Origin: an uncultured Pseudokineococcus sp.
Lineage (GTDB): Bacteria; Actinomycetota; Actinomycetes; Actinomycetales; Quadrisphaeraceae
Direction: 5' to 3'
Assembly (NCBI RefSeq): GCF_947495735.1
Contig: NZ_CANMAA010000008.1
Span: forward strand, 1-64,000
DNA length: 64,000 nt
Part shown: positions 48,812 through 57,621 of the stretch, one piece after another
Layout: each line of letters opens with the position of its first letter
How positions within the stretch are numbered: position 1 is the stretch's first letter
The notes under the pieces: generated by a model
The model's input: the letters and a program-made list of their open reading frames with translations, nothing else
The model's database searches: none
Told to the model about the DNA's origin: nothing
Translations under genes and position numbers: made by a program

Positions 48812-48863
48812 TACGCTCGGTGCCGTGAGCGGGCCGACGACCTCCGGCGGTGCCGCGCGATGA
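48812..48863 (+). promoter_or_regulatory. -10 box and 12-codon leader ORF before mscS
   Basis: TACGCT (48812-48817) lies seven bases before GTG 48825, which opens a 12-codon leaderless frame (VSGPTTSGGAAR). Its TGA (48861-48863) overlaps the ATG of the MscS gene (48860). This may couple MscS translation to a short leader, or simply be the leader of the message. Confidence 0.35.
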
Positions 48864-49873
48864 GCCTCCTCGCGGTCCTCGCCACCACCCCCGACCTCGT
48901 GGCCACCGAGTCGGGCGCCGTCCAGGTGCTCGGCGTGACGCTCGTCGGCGTCAGCGTCACGACGGCCGTCAAGCTCCTCTTCTCCGGGCTGCTCGTCGTC
49001 GCGGTGCTCCTCCTGCGCGCCGGCGTCATGCTCGCCCTGCGGCGCGTCCTCGGCGGCGAGGTGGCCGATCCGCGGCGCTTCTGGGCGCGGCAGGGCGTGG
49101 CGGTCGTCACCGCCGTCGTCCTGGTGCTCGGGGCGGTCTCCATCTGGGTCACCCCCGAGACCGACGTCTCCACCGGCATCGGGCTGATCAGCGCCGGCCT
49201 CGCGTTCGCGCTGCAGCAGGTGATCGTGTCGCTGGCCGCCTACGTCGTCATCCTGCGCGGCGACACCTTCGGCGTCGGCGACCGCATCGAGCTCGGCGGC
49301 GTGCGCGGCGACGTGGTCCGCCTGGGCTTCCTGCGCACGACGATCATGGAGATGGGGCGCCCGCCCGCCGTGGCCGGCTCGGACGGCGCCTCGTGGGTGC
49401 ACGCCCGCCAGTACACCGGGCGCCTGGTCACCGTCAGCAACGGCGTGATCTTCCAGGAGCCCGTCTCCAACTACACCCGCGACTTCCCCTACCTGTGGGA
49501 GGAGGTCGTGCTGGCGGTGCCCTACACGGCGGACCGGGGGCGGGCGGAGGAGATCCTGCTGGCGGCCGCGCACGACCACGCCGTCGTGGGGGACCAGGAG
49601 GCCGAGTGGGCCCTGGCCCGCATGCGCGCGCGCTACGCCATGGCCGACGCCTCGCTGGACCCGGCCGTCTACTGGCGGATCACCGAGTCGTGGCTGGAGC
49701 TGTCCGTGCGCTTCCTCGTGCCGCACCGCGGGGTGCGCGAGGTCAAGGACGCCATGGCGCGCCAGGTGCTGGCCGGCTTCGACGCGGCGGGCATCGCCGT
49801 CGGGGCGCCGACCTCCGTGGACGTCGTCGGCGTGCCCCCGCTGCGGCGGGCCGAGCCGGCGCCGGAGGGCTGA
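48860..49873 (+). CDS. MscS-type mechanosensitive channel
   Basis: A 337-residue MscS-family protein. Three to four N-terminal helices are followed by the pore-lining region (STGIGLISAGLAFALQQVIV, SLAAYVVILRGDTFGVGDRI) and the beta domain (GGVRGDVVRLGFLRTTIMEM, GRLVTVSNGVIFQEPVSNYT). The C-terminal domain includes EVVLAVPYTADRGRAEEILL. It opens on membrane tension to release solutes. ATG 48860 is used. Confidence 0.92.
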   Translation: MSLLAVLATTPDLVATESGAVQVLGVTLVGVSVTTAVKLLFSGLLVVAVLLLRAGVMLALRRVLGGEVADPRRFWARQGVAVVTAVVLVLGAVSIWVTPETDVSTGIGLISAGLAFALQQVIVSLAAYVVILRGDTFGVGDRIELGGVRGDVVRLGFLRTTIMEMGRPPAVAGSDGASWVHARQYTGRLVTVSNGVIFQEPVSNYTRDFPYLWEEVVLAVPYTADRGRAEEILLAAAHDHAVVGDQEAEWALARMRARYAMADASLDPAVYWRITESWLELSVRFLVPHRGVREVKDAMARQVLAGFDAAGIAVGAPTSVDVVGVPPLRRAEPAPEG

Positions 49874-49881
49874 GGCCCCGC

Positions 49882-49950
49882 CTCAGGGGCCGGCGTCTCA
49901 GGGGGCCGGCGTCTCAGGGGGCCGGCGTCTCAGGGGGCCGGCGACTCAGC
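49882..49950. repeat. 17-bp tandem repeat carrying modC stop-codon sequence
   Basis: Four to five units of the type CTCAGGGGGCCGGCGT run from 49882 to the modC end. On the minus strand each unit reads CGCCGGCCCCCTGAG, close to the last codons and stop of modC (CGGCCCGCTGAG). It looks like slippage copies of the 3' end of that gene. Confidence 0.85.
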
Positions 49951-51058
49951 GGGCCGGGCGGACGAGCACCCCGGCGGCCCCGGTGACGACGACGGCCTCC
50001 CGGCGCCCGGGCACGACGCCGCGCGCCGCGGCCTGCGCGAGGGGGACGTCGACGGCCGGGCCGGGCCAGGCGCCGTCGTCCGCGCCGCGCAGGCGCACCA
50101 CCTCGCCGCGGGGCTCGACGGCGACGACGTCCAGCGCGAGGTCGCCGGGGCTCCCCGGCGGGGCGAGGGCGAGCGCGGAGGGGGGCACCGCGGCGGCGGC
50201 CGGCTCGCCCTGGCGGCACCCGGGCGCGAGGGCCCCGGGCAGCACGCGGCCCGAGGGCAGCACCAGCCCGCCGCGGGCCGCGGTGCCGCGCAGGCGCCCC
50301 AGCCCGGCCAGGCGGGCGGGGAAGGGCGTCCGGGGCGCCGCGAGCACCTCGGCGGCCGGCCCCTCCTCGACGACGCGCCCGCCGTCGACGACGACGGCGC
50401 GGTCGGCGAGGGCCAGGACGTCCAGCGGGTCGTGGGTGACGAGCAGCGCCGAGCGCCCGTCGGCGCGCAGGACCTCGCGCAGCAGCTGGCGCAGCGCCGG
50501 CGCGGCGGCGACGTCGAGGGCGGCGAGCGGCTCGTCCAGCAGGAGCAGGCGCGGCTCGGCGGCCAGCGCCCGGGCGAGCGCGACCCGCTGCGCCTGGCCG
50601 CCGGACAGCTGCGCCGGGCGCCGGTCGGCGAGGGAGCCGGCGCCGACGCGCTCGAGCCACCGGGCGGCGCCCGCGCGTGCGGCCGTGCGGCCCGCGCCCC
50701 GGGCCCGCGGGGCGAAGGCGGCGTTGTCCAGCGCCGTCAGGTGGCCGAACAGCAGCGGGTCCTGCGCCAGCAGCGCCGTCCGGCGACGGTGGGGTGCGAC
50801 CCACGTGCGCGTGCGCCCGTCGTCCCCGGCGTCGGCCAGCACGTCGTCGTCCAGGACGACGCGGCCGCGGTCGGGGCGCAGCAGGCCGGCGACCAGGCCG
50901 AGCGCGGTGGACTTGCCCGCGCCGTTGGGTCCGAGGAGGGCGACCACCTCGCCGGGGCGCACGGCGAGGTCCACCTCGAGGCCGCGCGCGTCGACGGCGG
51001 CGGCCAGGTGCAGGCCTCCTGAGCGCGGCGCGGGGGTGGTGCCCGCCCCGCTCGTCAC
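49946..51058 (-). CDS. modC: Molybdate ABC transporter ATP-binding protein
   Basis: A 370-residue ABC ATPase with the Walker [10 protein letters not shown] (about residue 43), the Q-loop AQDPLLFG, the signature [16 protein letters not shown], the Walker [13 protein letters not shown], the H-loop THDPLDV and a C-terminal TOBE-like molybdate domain (about residues 285-365). It powers molybdate uptake through ModB. The GTG start overlaps modB by 4 bases. Confidence 0.93.
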   Translation of the reverse strand: MTSGAGTTPAPRSGGLHLAAAVDARGLEVDLAVRPGEVVALLGPNGAGKSTALGLVAGLLRPDRGRVVLDDDVLADAGDDGRTRTWVAPHRRRTALLAQDPLLFGHLTALDNAAFAPRARGAGRTAARAGAARWLERVGAGSLADRRPAQLSGGQAQRVALARALAAEPRLLLLDEPLAALDVAAAPALRQLLREVLRADGRSALLVTHDPLDVLALADRAVVVDGGRVVEEGPAAEVLAAPRTPFPARLAGLGRLRGTAARGGLVLPSGRVLPGALAPGCRQGEPAAAAVPPSALALAPPGSPGDLALDVVAVEPRGEVVRLRGADDGAWPGPAVDVPLAQAAARGVVPGRREAVVVTGAAGVLVRPAR

Positions 51059-51861
51059 AGGGCCGGCCGGCCGCGCACGGCCACGACGACGGCGGCCGCG
51101 ACGACGACGAGCAGCAGCGCCAGCGCGACCGCGGCGTCGGGGTCGGTCTCGCGCTGCAGGTAGACCTCCAGCGGCAGGGTGCGGGTGGTGCCCTGCAGGC
51201 TGCCCGCGAACGTCAGCGTGGCGCCGAACTCGCCGAGGGCGCGGGCGAAGGACAGGACGGCGCCGGAGACGAGCCCCGGCAGCACGACCGGGAGGGTGAC
51301 CCGGCGCAGCACCGTCCACGGGCCCGCGCCGAGGACGGCGGCGACCTCCTCGTGGCGCCGCCCCGCCGTCCGCAGGGCGCCCTCGAGGCTGACGACGAGG
51401 AACGGCAGCGCCACGAAGGTCTGCGCGAGCACGACCGCCGCGGTGGTGAACGCGACCGAGACGCCGAGCGCCTCGAGCTGCCCTCCCAGCAGCCCGCGCC
51501 GCCCGAACGCGTAGAGCAGCGCGAGGCCGCCGACGACCGGCGGCAGCACGAGCGGCAGCAGGACGAGCGAGCGCAGCACGTGCAGGCCGGGCAGCGCCGT
51601 CCGCGCGAGCACCAGCGCCATCGGCACGCCGAGCAGGACGCACAGCGCGGTGGCCGCCGACGCGGTGCGCAGGCTGAGCGCCAGCGCCGCGCGCGAGGAC
51701 TCGCTGGTCAGGAGGGCGGGCAGCTCGGCCCACGGCACGCGCGCGACGAGCGCGACCAGCGGCAGCAGCACGAGCAGCGCGCCGACCGCCGCCGGCACCA
51801 GGACCCAGCGCGGCAGCTCGGCGCCGGTGCTCGCGGGGCGCGCTGGCCGGGCGCCCCTCAC
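51055..51861 (-). CDS. modB: Molybdate ABC transporter permease
   Basis: A 268-residue permease with five to six helices and the ABC coupling loop [41 protein letters not shown] and [20 protein letters not shown] are ModB signatures. The GTG start overlaps the modA stop as GTGA. The longer upstream frame runs through modA and is rejected. Confidence 0.93.
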   Translation of the reverse strand: MRGARPARPASTGAELPRWVLVPAAVGALLVLLPLVALVARVPWAELPALLTSESSRAALALSLRTASAATALCVLLGVPMALVLARTALPGLHVLRSLVLLPLVLPPVVGGLALLYAFGRRGLLGGQLEALGVSVAFTTAAVVLAQTFVALPFLVVSLEGALRTAGRRHEEVAAVLGAGPWTVLRRVTLPVVLPGLVSGAVLSFARALGEFGATLTFAGSLQGTTRTLPLEVYLQRETDPDAAVALALLLVVVAAAVVVAVRGRPAL

Positions 51862-52748
51862 GGGCCGCCGGGCGGGCCGAAGCCCGCGTCGGCGAGCACC
51901 CGCTGCCCCTCGGCGCCCGTCAGCAGCGCGACGAGGGCCGCGGCGGCGTCCGGCTCGGTCGCGTCCGCCAGGACGGCGACCGGGTAGGCGTTGACGGCGG
52001 CGCCCGCCTCCGGGACCTCGACCTCGCGCACGGCGTCCCCCGCGCGCCGGGCGTCGGTGGCGTAGACGACGCCCGCGTCGGCCTGCCCGCTCGTGACCTT
52101 GCCGAGCACGTCGGTGACCGAGCCCTCCTCGCTCACGGGGTGCAGCGCGACGCCGGTGGCCTCCTCGAGCTGCTCGGTGGCGGCGCCGCACGGCACCTGC
52201 GGCGCGCAGACGACGACGTCGGTGCCCGGGCGCGCGAGGTCGGCGAAGGAGCCGACGCCCGCCGGGTCGTCGGGCGGGGTCACGACGGTGAGCGTGTTCG
52301 TGGCGACGACCTCGGGGGCGCCCGCCACGAGCCCGGCGTCGACCACCCGCTGCATCGTCGCCTCGTCGGCGGTGACGAGGACGTCGGCGGGGGCGCCCTG
52401 CTCGACCTGGGCGGCCAGCTCGGAGGAGCCGGCGTGGCTGGTCCGCACGGTCAGCCCCGGGTGCTGCTGCTCCAGCGCCGCGGCCAGGTCGTCGACGACC
52501 TCGGTCAGCGACGCCGCCGCGAAGACCGTGAGCGTGCCCGACAGCTCGTCCGGCACCGGGGTGCCGGGCGCGGTGGCCTCCGCGGCGGGCAGGCCGGGCG
52601 CGGCGTCGCCCGTGCCGTCGTCGTCACCGGCGCCGGCGCAGGCGGTGAGCACGAGGAGGGACGAGCTGAGGGCGACGGCCCGGAGGCCGGCGGTGCGCGG
52701 CCGCACGAGGCAGCCCGCCGTGCGGCGTCCCTGCTTCGGCGCTCTCAC
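51858..52748 (-). CDS. modA: Molybdate-binding lipoprotein
   Basis: A 296-residue solute-binding protein. The signal peptide ends in the lipobox LTAC, giving a lipid-anchored Cys. [20 protein letters not shown] opens the ModA fold, with [20 protein letters not shown] and [20 protein letters not shown] typical. It binds molybdate or tungstate outside the membrane. GTG 52748 overlaps the regulator stop as GTGA. Confidence 0.93.
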   Translation of the reverse strand: MRAPKQGRRTAGCLVRPRTAGLRAVALSSSLLVLTACAGAGDDDGTGDAAPGLPAAEATAPGTPVPDELSGTLTVFAAASLTEVVDDLAAALEQQHPGLTVRTSHAGSSELAAQVEQGAPADVLVTADEATMQRVVDAGLVAGAPEVVATNTLTVVTPPDDPAGVGSFADLARPGTDVVVCAPQVPCGAATEQLEEATGVALHPVSEEGSVTDVLGKVTSGQADAGVVYATDARRAGDAVREVEVPEAGAAVNAYPVAVLADATEPDAAAALVALLTGAEGQRVLADAGFGPPGGP

Positions 52749-53152
52749 GAGGCGCCGCGGGGCGTCTCGACGACGACCGTCGTCGCCTTCACGACGGCGA
52801 CGGCCACCCGCCCGGGCTCGAGCTGCAGCTCCCGGGCGGCGTCGGCGCTCATCAGCGAGACGACGGAGTGCGGGCCGCACTGGACCTCCACCTGCGCCAT
52901 CACGCCGTCGACGACGACGCGCGTCACGAGCCCGACGAAGCGGTTGCGCGCCGACCGGGCCACACCGGTGGGGTCGCTCGCCGGCGCCGCCGCGTGCTCC
53001 CGGGCGTGGGCCGCGAGCGCGGCGCCGTCCACGACGAGGCGGCCGGCGTCGTCCTTGGAGGCCTCCAGGGCGCCGGCGTCCACCCAGCGGCGCACCGTGT
53101 CGTCGCTGACGCCGAGCAGGTCGGCGGCCTCGCGGATCCGGAAGTGCGGCAC
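52745..53152 (-). CDS. HTH-TOBE molybdate-responsive regulator/Mop-like protein
   Basis: A 135-residue protein. Residues 1-50 are a MerR/excisionase-type HTH (FRIREAADLLGVSDDTVRRW, VDAGALEASKDDAGRLVVDG). Residues about 65-132 are a TOBE/Mop domain (RNRFVGLVTRVVVDGVMAQV, LMSADAARELQLEPGRVAVA). The TOBE domain binds molybdate, so it probably senses molybdate and controls the operon it heads, or stores molybdate. It is the first of four co-translated genes. Confidence 0.9.
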   Translation of the reverse strand: MPHFRIREAADLLGVSDDTVRRWVDAGALEASKDDAGRLVVDGAALAAHAREHAAAPASDPTGVARSARNRFVGLVTRVVVDGVMAQVEVQCGPHSVVSLMSADAARELQLEPGRVAVAVVKATTVVVETPRGAS

Positions 53153-53293
53153 GAAGAGGAGCCTATCGCCGCAGGTGCGGACTCACGAGGTCCGCGAGGG
53201 GCGACGTGCGGCCGTCACGCCGGGGCCGCCCGGGGAGGGCGAGCTGCGCCGCGGCGCCGGTCCGCGCGCCGCGGCGGTGCGGGGGAGGACGCA

Positions 53294-53337
53294 CGAGGAC
53301 CGGTCGGCAGCGCTCGCGCGCCGCGGACCGGTCCTCG
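53294..53337 (-). terminator. Hairpin after the DoxX gene
   Basis: CGAGGACCGGTC (53294-53305) and its complement (53326-53337) are perfect 12-bp arms around a GC-rich 20-base loop, just past the DoxX stop (minus strand). Confidence 0.65.
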
Positions 53338-53348
53338 GGGTGGGTCTG

Positions 53349-53942
53349 TCAGGCGCCGGTGGACTGCGCCTGCTCGGCGGCCTGGACCTGCTCGGGCTCG
53401 CTGGTCTCCTGCTTCGCCGCCGCGGCGGCGACGACCTTGCGGCGCTGGGTGATGACGTGCGCGGCGGCGAGGCCGAAGACGGGGAGCACCGCCGCCGCCA
53501 TCCAGGGGCGGTTGAGGCGGTCGCCCAGGAGGGCGTCGAGGGAGTAGCGGCCGGGGCCGCCGACGGCCAGGGCGGAGCCCACGGTCGCGAGGACGGCGTT
53601 GTACTCGAAGCCGCCGTCCGTCGCCCAGAAGCCGGCGGGGCCGTGGACGGTGCCCGCGGTCGCCATCGTGGCGGCCGTCGCGGCGCCGGCGACGGGCGTG
53701 CCGAGGCCCAGCGCGAGGGCGACGCCGCCGCCGGCCTCGCCGAGGCCCGCGAGCAGCGCGCTGCGGCGGCCGGGCGTGAAGCCCATGGACTCCATCGCGC
53801 CACCGGTGGCCTCGAGGCCGTAGCCGCCGAACCAGCCGAAGAGCTTCTGGGCGCCGTGGGCGAACAGCGTGCCGCCGACACCCGCGCGCAGCGCCAGGAG
53901 GCCGAGGTCGGTGCGCTTCGTGCTCGTGCGGAGGTGCGTCAT
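53349..53942 (-). CDS. DoxX family membrane protein
   Basis: A 197-residue DoxX protein with four helices: TDLGLLALRAGVGGTLFAHG then AQKLFGWFGGYG is the family opening. GFTPGRRSALLAGLGEAGGG, VALALGLGTPVAGAATAATM and the end ALLGDRLNRPWMAAAVLPVF follow. A Glu/Ala-rich cytoplasmic tail closes it. DoxX proteins are linked to quinone or redox stress; the exact role is unknown. It is divergent from the HNH gene. Confidence 0.9.
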   Translation of the reverse strand: MTHLRTSTKRTDLGLLALRAGVGGTLFAHGAQKLFGWFGGYGLEATGGAMESMGFTPGRRSALLAGLGEAGGGVALALGLGTPVAGAATAATMATAGTVHGPAGFWATDGGFEYNAVLATVGSALAVGGPGRYSLDALLGDRLNRPWMAAAVLPVFGLAAAHVITQRRKVVAAAAAKQETSEPEQVQAAEQAQSTGA

Positions 53943-54421
53943 GGGTTCTCCTCGCCGGTCCGGCGCGTCGCCGGCCTGCTGATGTGCTGGCTCGCGAGCG
54001 TGCGGCTTCGCGAGGTGGGTGGGGCGACGTCCATGGCGCCGTGACCGAGGGTACGCACGGTTAGTTGAGTGCGCAAGTAGCGGGCGCCGGACATGCCGTC
54101 ACGGGGGCGCCCCCACGATGCGCGCCCGGGGTGGCGGGCGCGCGGTCGGGCGGACCCGCGGCGCCTCCGGGGCGCGGCGGTCGTCCACAGGTCGACGAGG
54201 AGCACTGGTCGCAGCTCATCTCGAGGGGTAGCCTAAGACTCGTTCGAACACGTGTTCGACACGGTGGCGGGAGGTGGCAGGGCTGACGACGTCGCGTCGC
54301 GCAGCTGCCTCTGGCGCGCCGGCGAGCCCGGGTCCTGGCCGAGGAGATCAGGGCCGAGGAGGCGGAGCGGTCGCGGGCGTGGGCGCGCACGCTGCGCCGG
54401 GTCGCCGACCTCGTCGAGGAG
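53943..54421. other. Divergent gap with LexA box and broken N-terminal coding
   Basis: This stretch lies between DoxX and the DUF222-HNH gene. Its right part (about 54252-54421) looks like coding sequence for the N-terminus of the HNH protein but in three successive frames: MFDTVAGGG (from GTG 54252), then GLTTSRRAAAS (frame of GTG 54274), then ARRRARVLAEEIRAEEAERS (frame of the main gene). The left part shows nothing I can name. Confidence 0.45.
54244..54259. promoter_or_regulatory. LexA (SOS) box
   Basis: TCGAACACGTGTTCGA is a perfect palindrome that matches the actinobacterial LexA consensus TCGAAC-N4-GTTCGA exactly. It lies before the DUF222-HNH gene, as is known for several 13E12-repeat genes of mycobacteria. 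Confidence 0.88.
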
Positions 54422-56572
54422 ATGGGCCGCCCCGGTGGTCCTCCCGGCGCCCTGGCTCCCGGCTCCCCCGGCGGAGGGGCGCCCGAGGGCGTCGACCCGG
54501 TCGGCGACCCCCGCGAGGCCGCCGCCGCGGAGCTGGCCGGGGCGCTGCGGATGACGCTGAGCGCGGCGAGCAGGGTCGTCGAGCAGGCCGTGGCGCTGAC
54601 GGAGGCGCTGCCCACCACGTTGAGCGCCCTCGAGGCCGGGCGCCTCGACCAGGCCCGTGCGCGGGTGGTGGTCGACGGCACCGCCGCGCTGGCGCCCGCC
54701 GACGCCCGCGTCGTCGACGCCCAGCTGGCGCCGTCGCTGGGGCCGCTGACCACGGCGCAGCTGGCCGCGAGGATCCGCTACCTGGTGGCCCGGCTGGTGC
54801 CCGACGCGGCTCGTCGTCGCAGCAGGAGGGCGACGTGCGAGCGCGGGGTGCGCCTGTTCCCGCTCGAGGACGGCATGGCCCAGCTGACCGCCACGGGTCC
54901 CGCCCTCGACCTGGTCGCCGTCGCGGAGCGGCTCACCGCCGCGGCGCAGCAGCGCCTGGGCCCGCACGGGCGCACCGACCCCCACGCCGCCACGTCCGCC
55001 GGTCTGGCGGGGCCGGACCTCCTCGCCGGCGCCGGCTCGGCCGTCGACGGCGGTGCGCTGCCCGACCGGCGTCGGATGGACGCCCGTCGTTTCGACGCCC
55101 TCGTCGACCTGGTGCTCGCTCCTGCTGCCCCCGGACGGTCGTCGTGTCCGCCAGCCCACCGCGACGCGGCCGCCGACGCCGACCCCGGCGTGCTGGAGGG
55201 CGGCGCAGCACTCGCCGGCGCGGAGGCGCCCGCCGGCGTGCACCGCGGCGCGCGCGGTGGCGCGGGTGCCTGTCACGGCCCCCAGGTCGTCGTCGCGCTG
55301 ACCACGCTGGCGGGTCTGGACGACGAGCCCGCTCAGCTCGCGGGCCACGGCGCGGTCCCGGTCGAGCAGGTGCGCGAGCTCCTCGCCGCCGGCCACCCCT
55401 ACCGCCGGGCCCTCGTCGACCCCTGGACCGGTCAGCTGCTCGGCCTCGACGGCCACCTCAGCCATCCGGCCGTCCCACCCGCCGACCCACCGCGGACGCC
55501 GCGTCCCCGACGCGGGGAGCCCGGGCAGGACGAGGCTCCACCGCTGCCGAGCGAGCTGCCGCGCGGGTCGGCGGCGCCGCGCCGGGCGACGGCGCCGGTC
55601 GGGGACCCCGCACCACCACCGGAGCCGGCCGAGCCCTCGGCCGGCGTCCGCCCCGTCCCCTCCGCCTTCGCGGCTGCGCCTGCTGCTCGGCCGGCCACGT
55701 CGGGCTGCCCGGTCGCCGCCCGCGGCGGTGGCCCGTACGCGCCCTCGCTCCCGCTGGCCCGGTTCGTGCGGCTCCGCGTCCAGCGCTGCACGTTCCCCGG
55801 CTGCCGCACGCCCGCCACCCGGTGCGACCTCGACCACCGCATCCCCTACGCCGACGGCGGGCCCACGTGCGAGTGCAACCTCGAGCCCAAGTGCCGTCGC
55901 CACCACCTCGCCAAGCACCGGTACGGCTGGAGCGACGAGCGCCTGGTGGACGACCCCCGCGACACCGGCACGCGATGGACCTCGCCCCTCGGCCAGGTCC
56001 TCGAGTCACCCGGTGAACCGCTGCTGCCCCTCCCGCCCGAGGGAGGGGTGCGCCGGGGAGCCGTCGACGCCCGGGGCGCCGACCCGCAGGGCGGCAGCGC
56101 GACGGGCGCCGAGGCCACGGACGTCGGTGCTCCAGACGCTGGTGCGTCGGACGCCGAGGCCACGAACGCTGGTGCCACGGACGTCGGCGCCCCGGGCGAC
56201 GCACCGGGGGCGTCGCATGACCGGCGCGGGGCAGCGCTGGGTGCCGCGGCGCTCGGCGGGTACCGGCTCGTCCGCACGACGCGCACCGGTGCGGGCGGCT
56301 GCGCCGGGGCTCCGGTCGCGCGCGTCCGCCCGTGCCGCGGCACGGACGTCGCCGACCTCGGCGGGTCGGTGGAGCTCAGCCGGTCGCTCGCCGTCGGGCA
56401 CCCCTACCGCGCCGACACCGCGACCGAGGACGCGCGCCGCACGCGCGCCGAGCACGCCCGGCAGGTGGCGCAGCGGGAGGCGGAGGAGGCAGGAGCCGTC
56501 CGGCGAGCGGCGGAGGCCGCCGGGCGAGCTCGCACCCGGGCGAGGCGTGAGGACGACCCGCCGCCCTTCTGA
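54422..56572 (+). CDS. DUF222-HNH endonuclease (13E12 family)
   Basis: A 716-residue protein from ATG 54422. DUF222 covers residues about 30-330 (AELAGALRMTLSAASRVVEQ, VALTEALPTTLSALEAGRLD, AELRHPYRRALVD-like GHPYRRALVDPWTGQLLG). An HNH domain lies at about residues 445-500 (CTFPGCRTPATRCDLDHRIP, YADGGPTCECNLEPKCRRHH, LAKHRYGW), and a low-complexity tail follows with repeated ATDVGAP/ASDAEA units. The HNH Cys and His are present, so DNA cutting is possible. The true N-terminus is unclear: coding-like sequence runs upstream to 54252 but in other frames. It sits behind a LexA box and is likely SOS-induced. Confidence 0.85.
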   Translation: MGRPGGPPGALAPGSPGGGAPEGVDPVGDPREAAAAELAGALRMTLSAASRVVEQAVALTEALPTTLSALEAGRLDQARARVVVDGTAALAPADARVVDAQLAPSLGPLTTAQLAARIRYLVARLVPDAARRRSRRATCERGVRLFPLEDGMAQLTATGPALDLVAVAERLTAAAQQRLGPHGRTDPHAATSAGLAGPDLLAGAGSAVDGGALPDRRRMDARRFDALVDLVLAPAAPGRSSCPPAHRDAAADADPGVLEGGAALAGAEAPAGVHRGARGGAGACHGPQVVVALTTLAGLDDEPAQLAGHGAVPVEQVRELLAAGHPYRRALVDPWTGQLLGLDGHLSHPAVPPADPPRTPRPRRGEPGQDEAPPLPSELPRGSAAPRRATAPVGDPAPPPEPAEPSAGVRPVPSAFAAAPAARPATSGCPVAARGGGPYAPSLPLARFVRLRVQRCTFPGCRTPATRCDLDHRIPYADGGPTCECNLEPKCRRHHLAKHRYGWSDERLVDDPRDTGTRWTSPLGQVLESPGEPLLPLPPEGGVRRGAVDARGADPQGGSATGAEATDVGAPDAGASDAEATNAGATDVGAPGDAPGASHDRRGAALGAAALGGYRLVRTTRTGAGGCAGAPVARVRPCRGTDVADLGGSVELSRSLAVGHPYRADTATEDARRTRAEHARQVAQREAEEAGAVRRAAEAAGRARTRARREDDPPPF

Positions 56573-56658
56573 GGCAGCCGGGTCCCGGTGCCCGAGCTGC
56601 GGGGCCTCGACGGCGCCGCGGTCCGGTGGCCGCTCGCGCTCGCGCGCACACTGGGTCG

Positions 56659-57189
56659 GTGACCCGTGCTGCGAGCCGTCAGCCCCTGCCCGTCGGCCCC
56701 GGGCAGGAGTCGGTGTGGGACTACCCGCGACCGCCGGCCCTCGTCCGCAGCGACCGCCTCGTCGAGGTGCGCCTGCGCGAGGGCGGCCCGCTGCTGGCGA
56801 CGACGCGACGCGCGTGGCGGGTGCTCGAGACGAGCCACCCGCCGACCTGGTACGTGCCCCGCGAGGACGTCCTCGACGGCGTGCTGGCGCTCTCGGACGC
56901 CCCGTCGACCGGGTGCGAGTGGAAGGGCCGGGCCACCTACTGGGACGTCGCCGAGCCCTCCAGCAGCACCGGTGCTCCCGCGCCCCGGCGGGCCGGCGCG
57001 TGGACCTACGAGGAGCCGACGCCGCGCTTCCGCGAGCTCGCCGGAGCCGTGGCGTTCTCGCCGTCCCAGGTCGTCGCGACGGTCGACGGCGAGCGGGTCC
57101 GCCCCCAGGAGGGCGGCTTCTACGGCGGCTGGGTCACCGACGACGTCGTGGGCCCCTTCAAGGGCGGCCCCGGTACCTGGGGCTGGTGA
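56659..57189 (+). CDS. DUF427 domain protein
   Basis: A 176-residue DUF427 protein: SVWDYPRPPALVRSDRLVEV, TTRRAWRVLETSHPPTWYVP, CEWKGRATYWDVAEP, GAVAFSPSQVVATVDGERV, and the end GGFYGGWVTDDVVGPFKGGP. The family (about 90-170 residues) has a beta-rich fold of unknown function. GTG 56659 is chosen for length; no strong ribosome site is seen. It follows the HNH gene by 86 bases. Confidence 0.88.
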   Translation: MTRAASRQPLPVGPGQESVWDYPRPPALVRSDRLVEVRLREGGPLLATTRRAWRVLETSHPPTWYVPREDVLDGVLALSDAPSTGCEWKGRATYWDVAEPSSSTGAPAPRRAGAWTYEEPTPRFRELAGAVAFSPSQVVATVDGERVRPQEGGFYGGWVTDDVVGPFKGGPGTWGW

Positions 57190-57219
57190 CCTGGCACCTG
57201 CTCCGGCGTGCCGGCGGGG

Positions 57220-57621
57220 TCAGTGCGCGGCAGGTGCGCGCACGGCGAGCACGGGGCGGGTCGCGGCGAGCAGCACCCGCTGGGCCGTGCTGCCCATGAG
57301 CAGCTTGCCGACCGACGAGCGCCGGCGCAGGGCGATGACCACGACGGAGGCGTCCACCTCGTCGGCGACGCGGAGCAGCTCGTCGGCGGCGTCTCCCTCG
57401 TGCGCCTGCCGGCGGACGTGGAGGGGGATCCCCGCCTCCGCGGCGCGGGACCGCAGGCCGGAGACGGCCTCGTCGCCCACGGCGTCGGTGCTGACGCTGG
57501 CGCCGGAGCGCGGCGTGTTGAGGACCACGAGGTCCTCGCCGCGCCGGCGCGCCTCCTCGAGGGCGGCGGCGAAGGCGGCCTCTCCCCGGGCTGTGGGCAG
57601 GTATCCGACGAGGACGGTCAC
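57220..57621 (-). CDS. Universal stress protein (UspA)
   Basis: A 133-residue UspA-fold protein: VTVLVGYLPTARGEAAFAAA, LVVLNTPRSG, ADEVDASVVVIALRRRSSVG and KLLMGSTAQRVLLAATRPVL. The ATP-binding motif (GSTAQRVLLAATRPV) is intact. It is co-translated with tctA (GTGA overlap), so it is the last gene of the transporter operon. Confidence 0.9.
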   Translation of the reverse strand: MTVLVGYLPTARGEAAFAAALEEARRRGEDLVVLNTPRSGASVSTDAVGDEAVSGLRSRAAEAGIPLHVRRQAHEGDAADELLRVADEVDASVVVIALRRRSSVGKLLMGSTAQRVLLAATRPVLAVRAPAAH

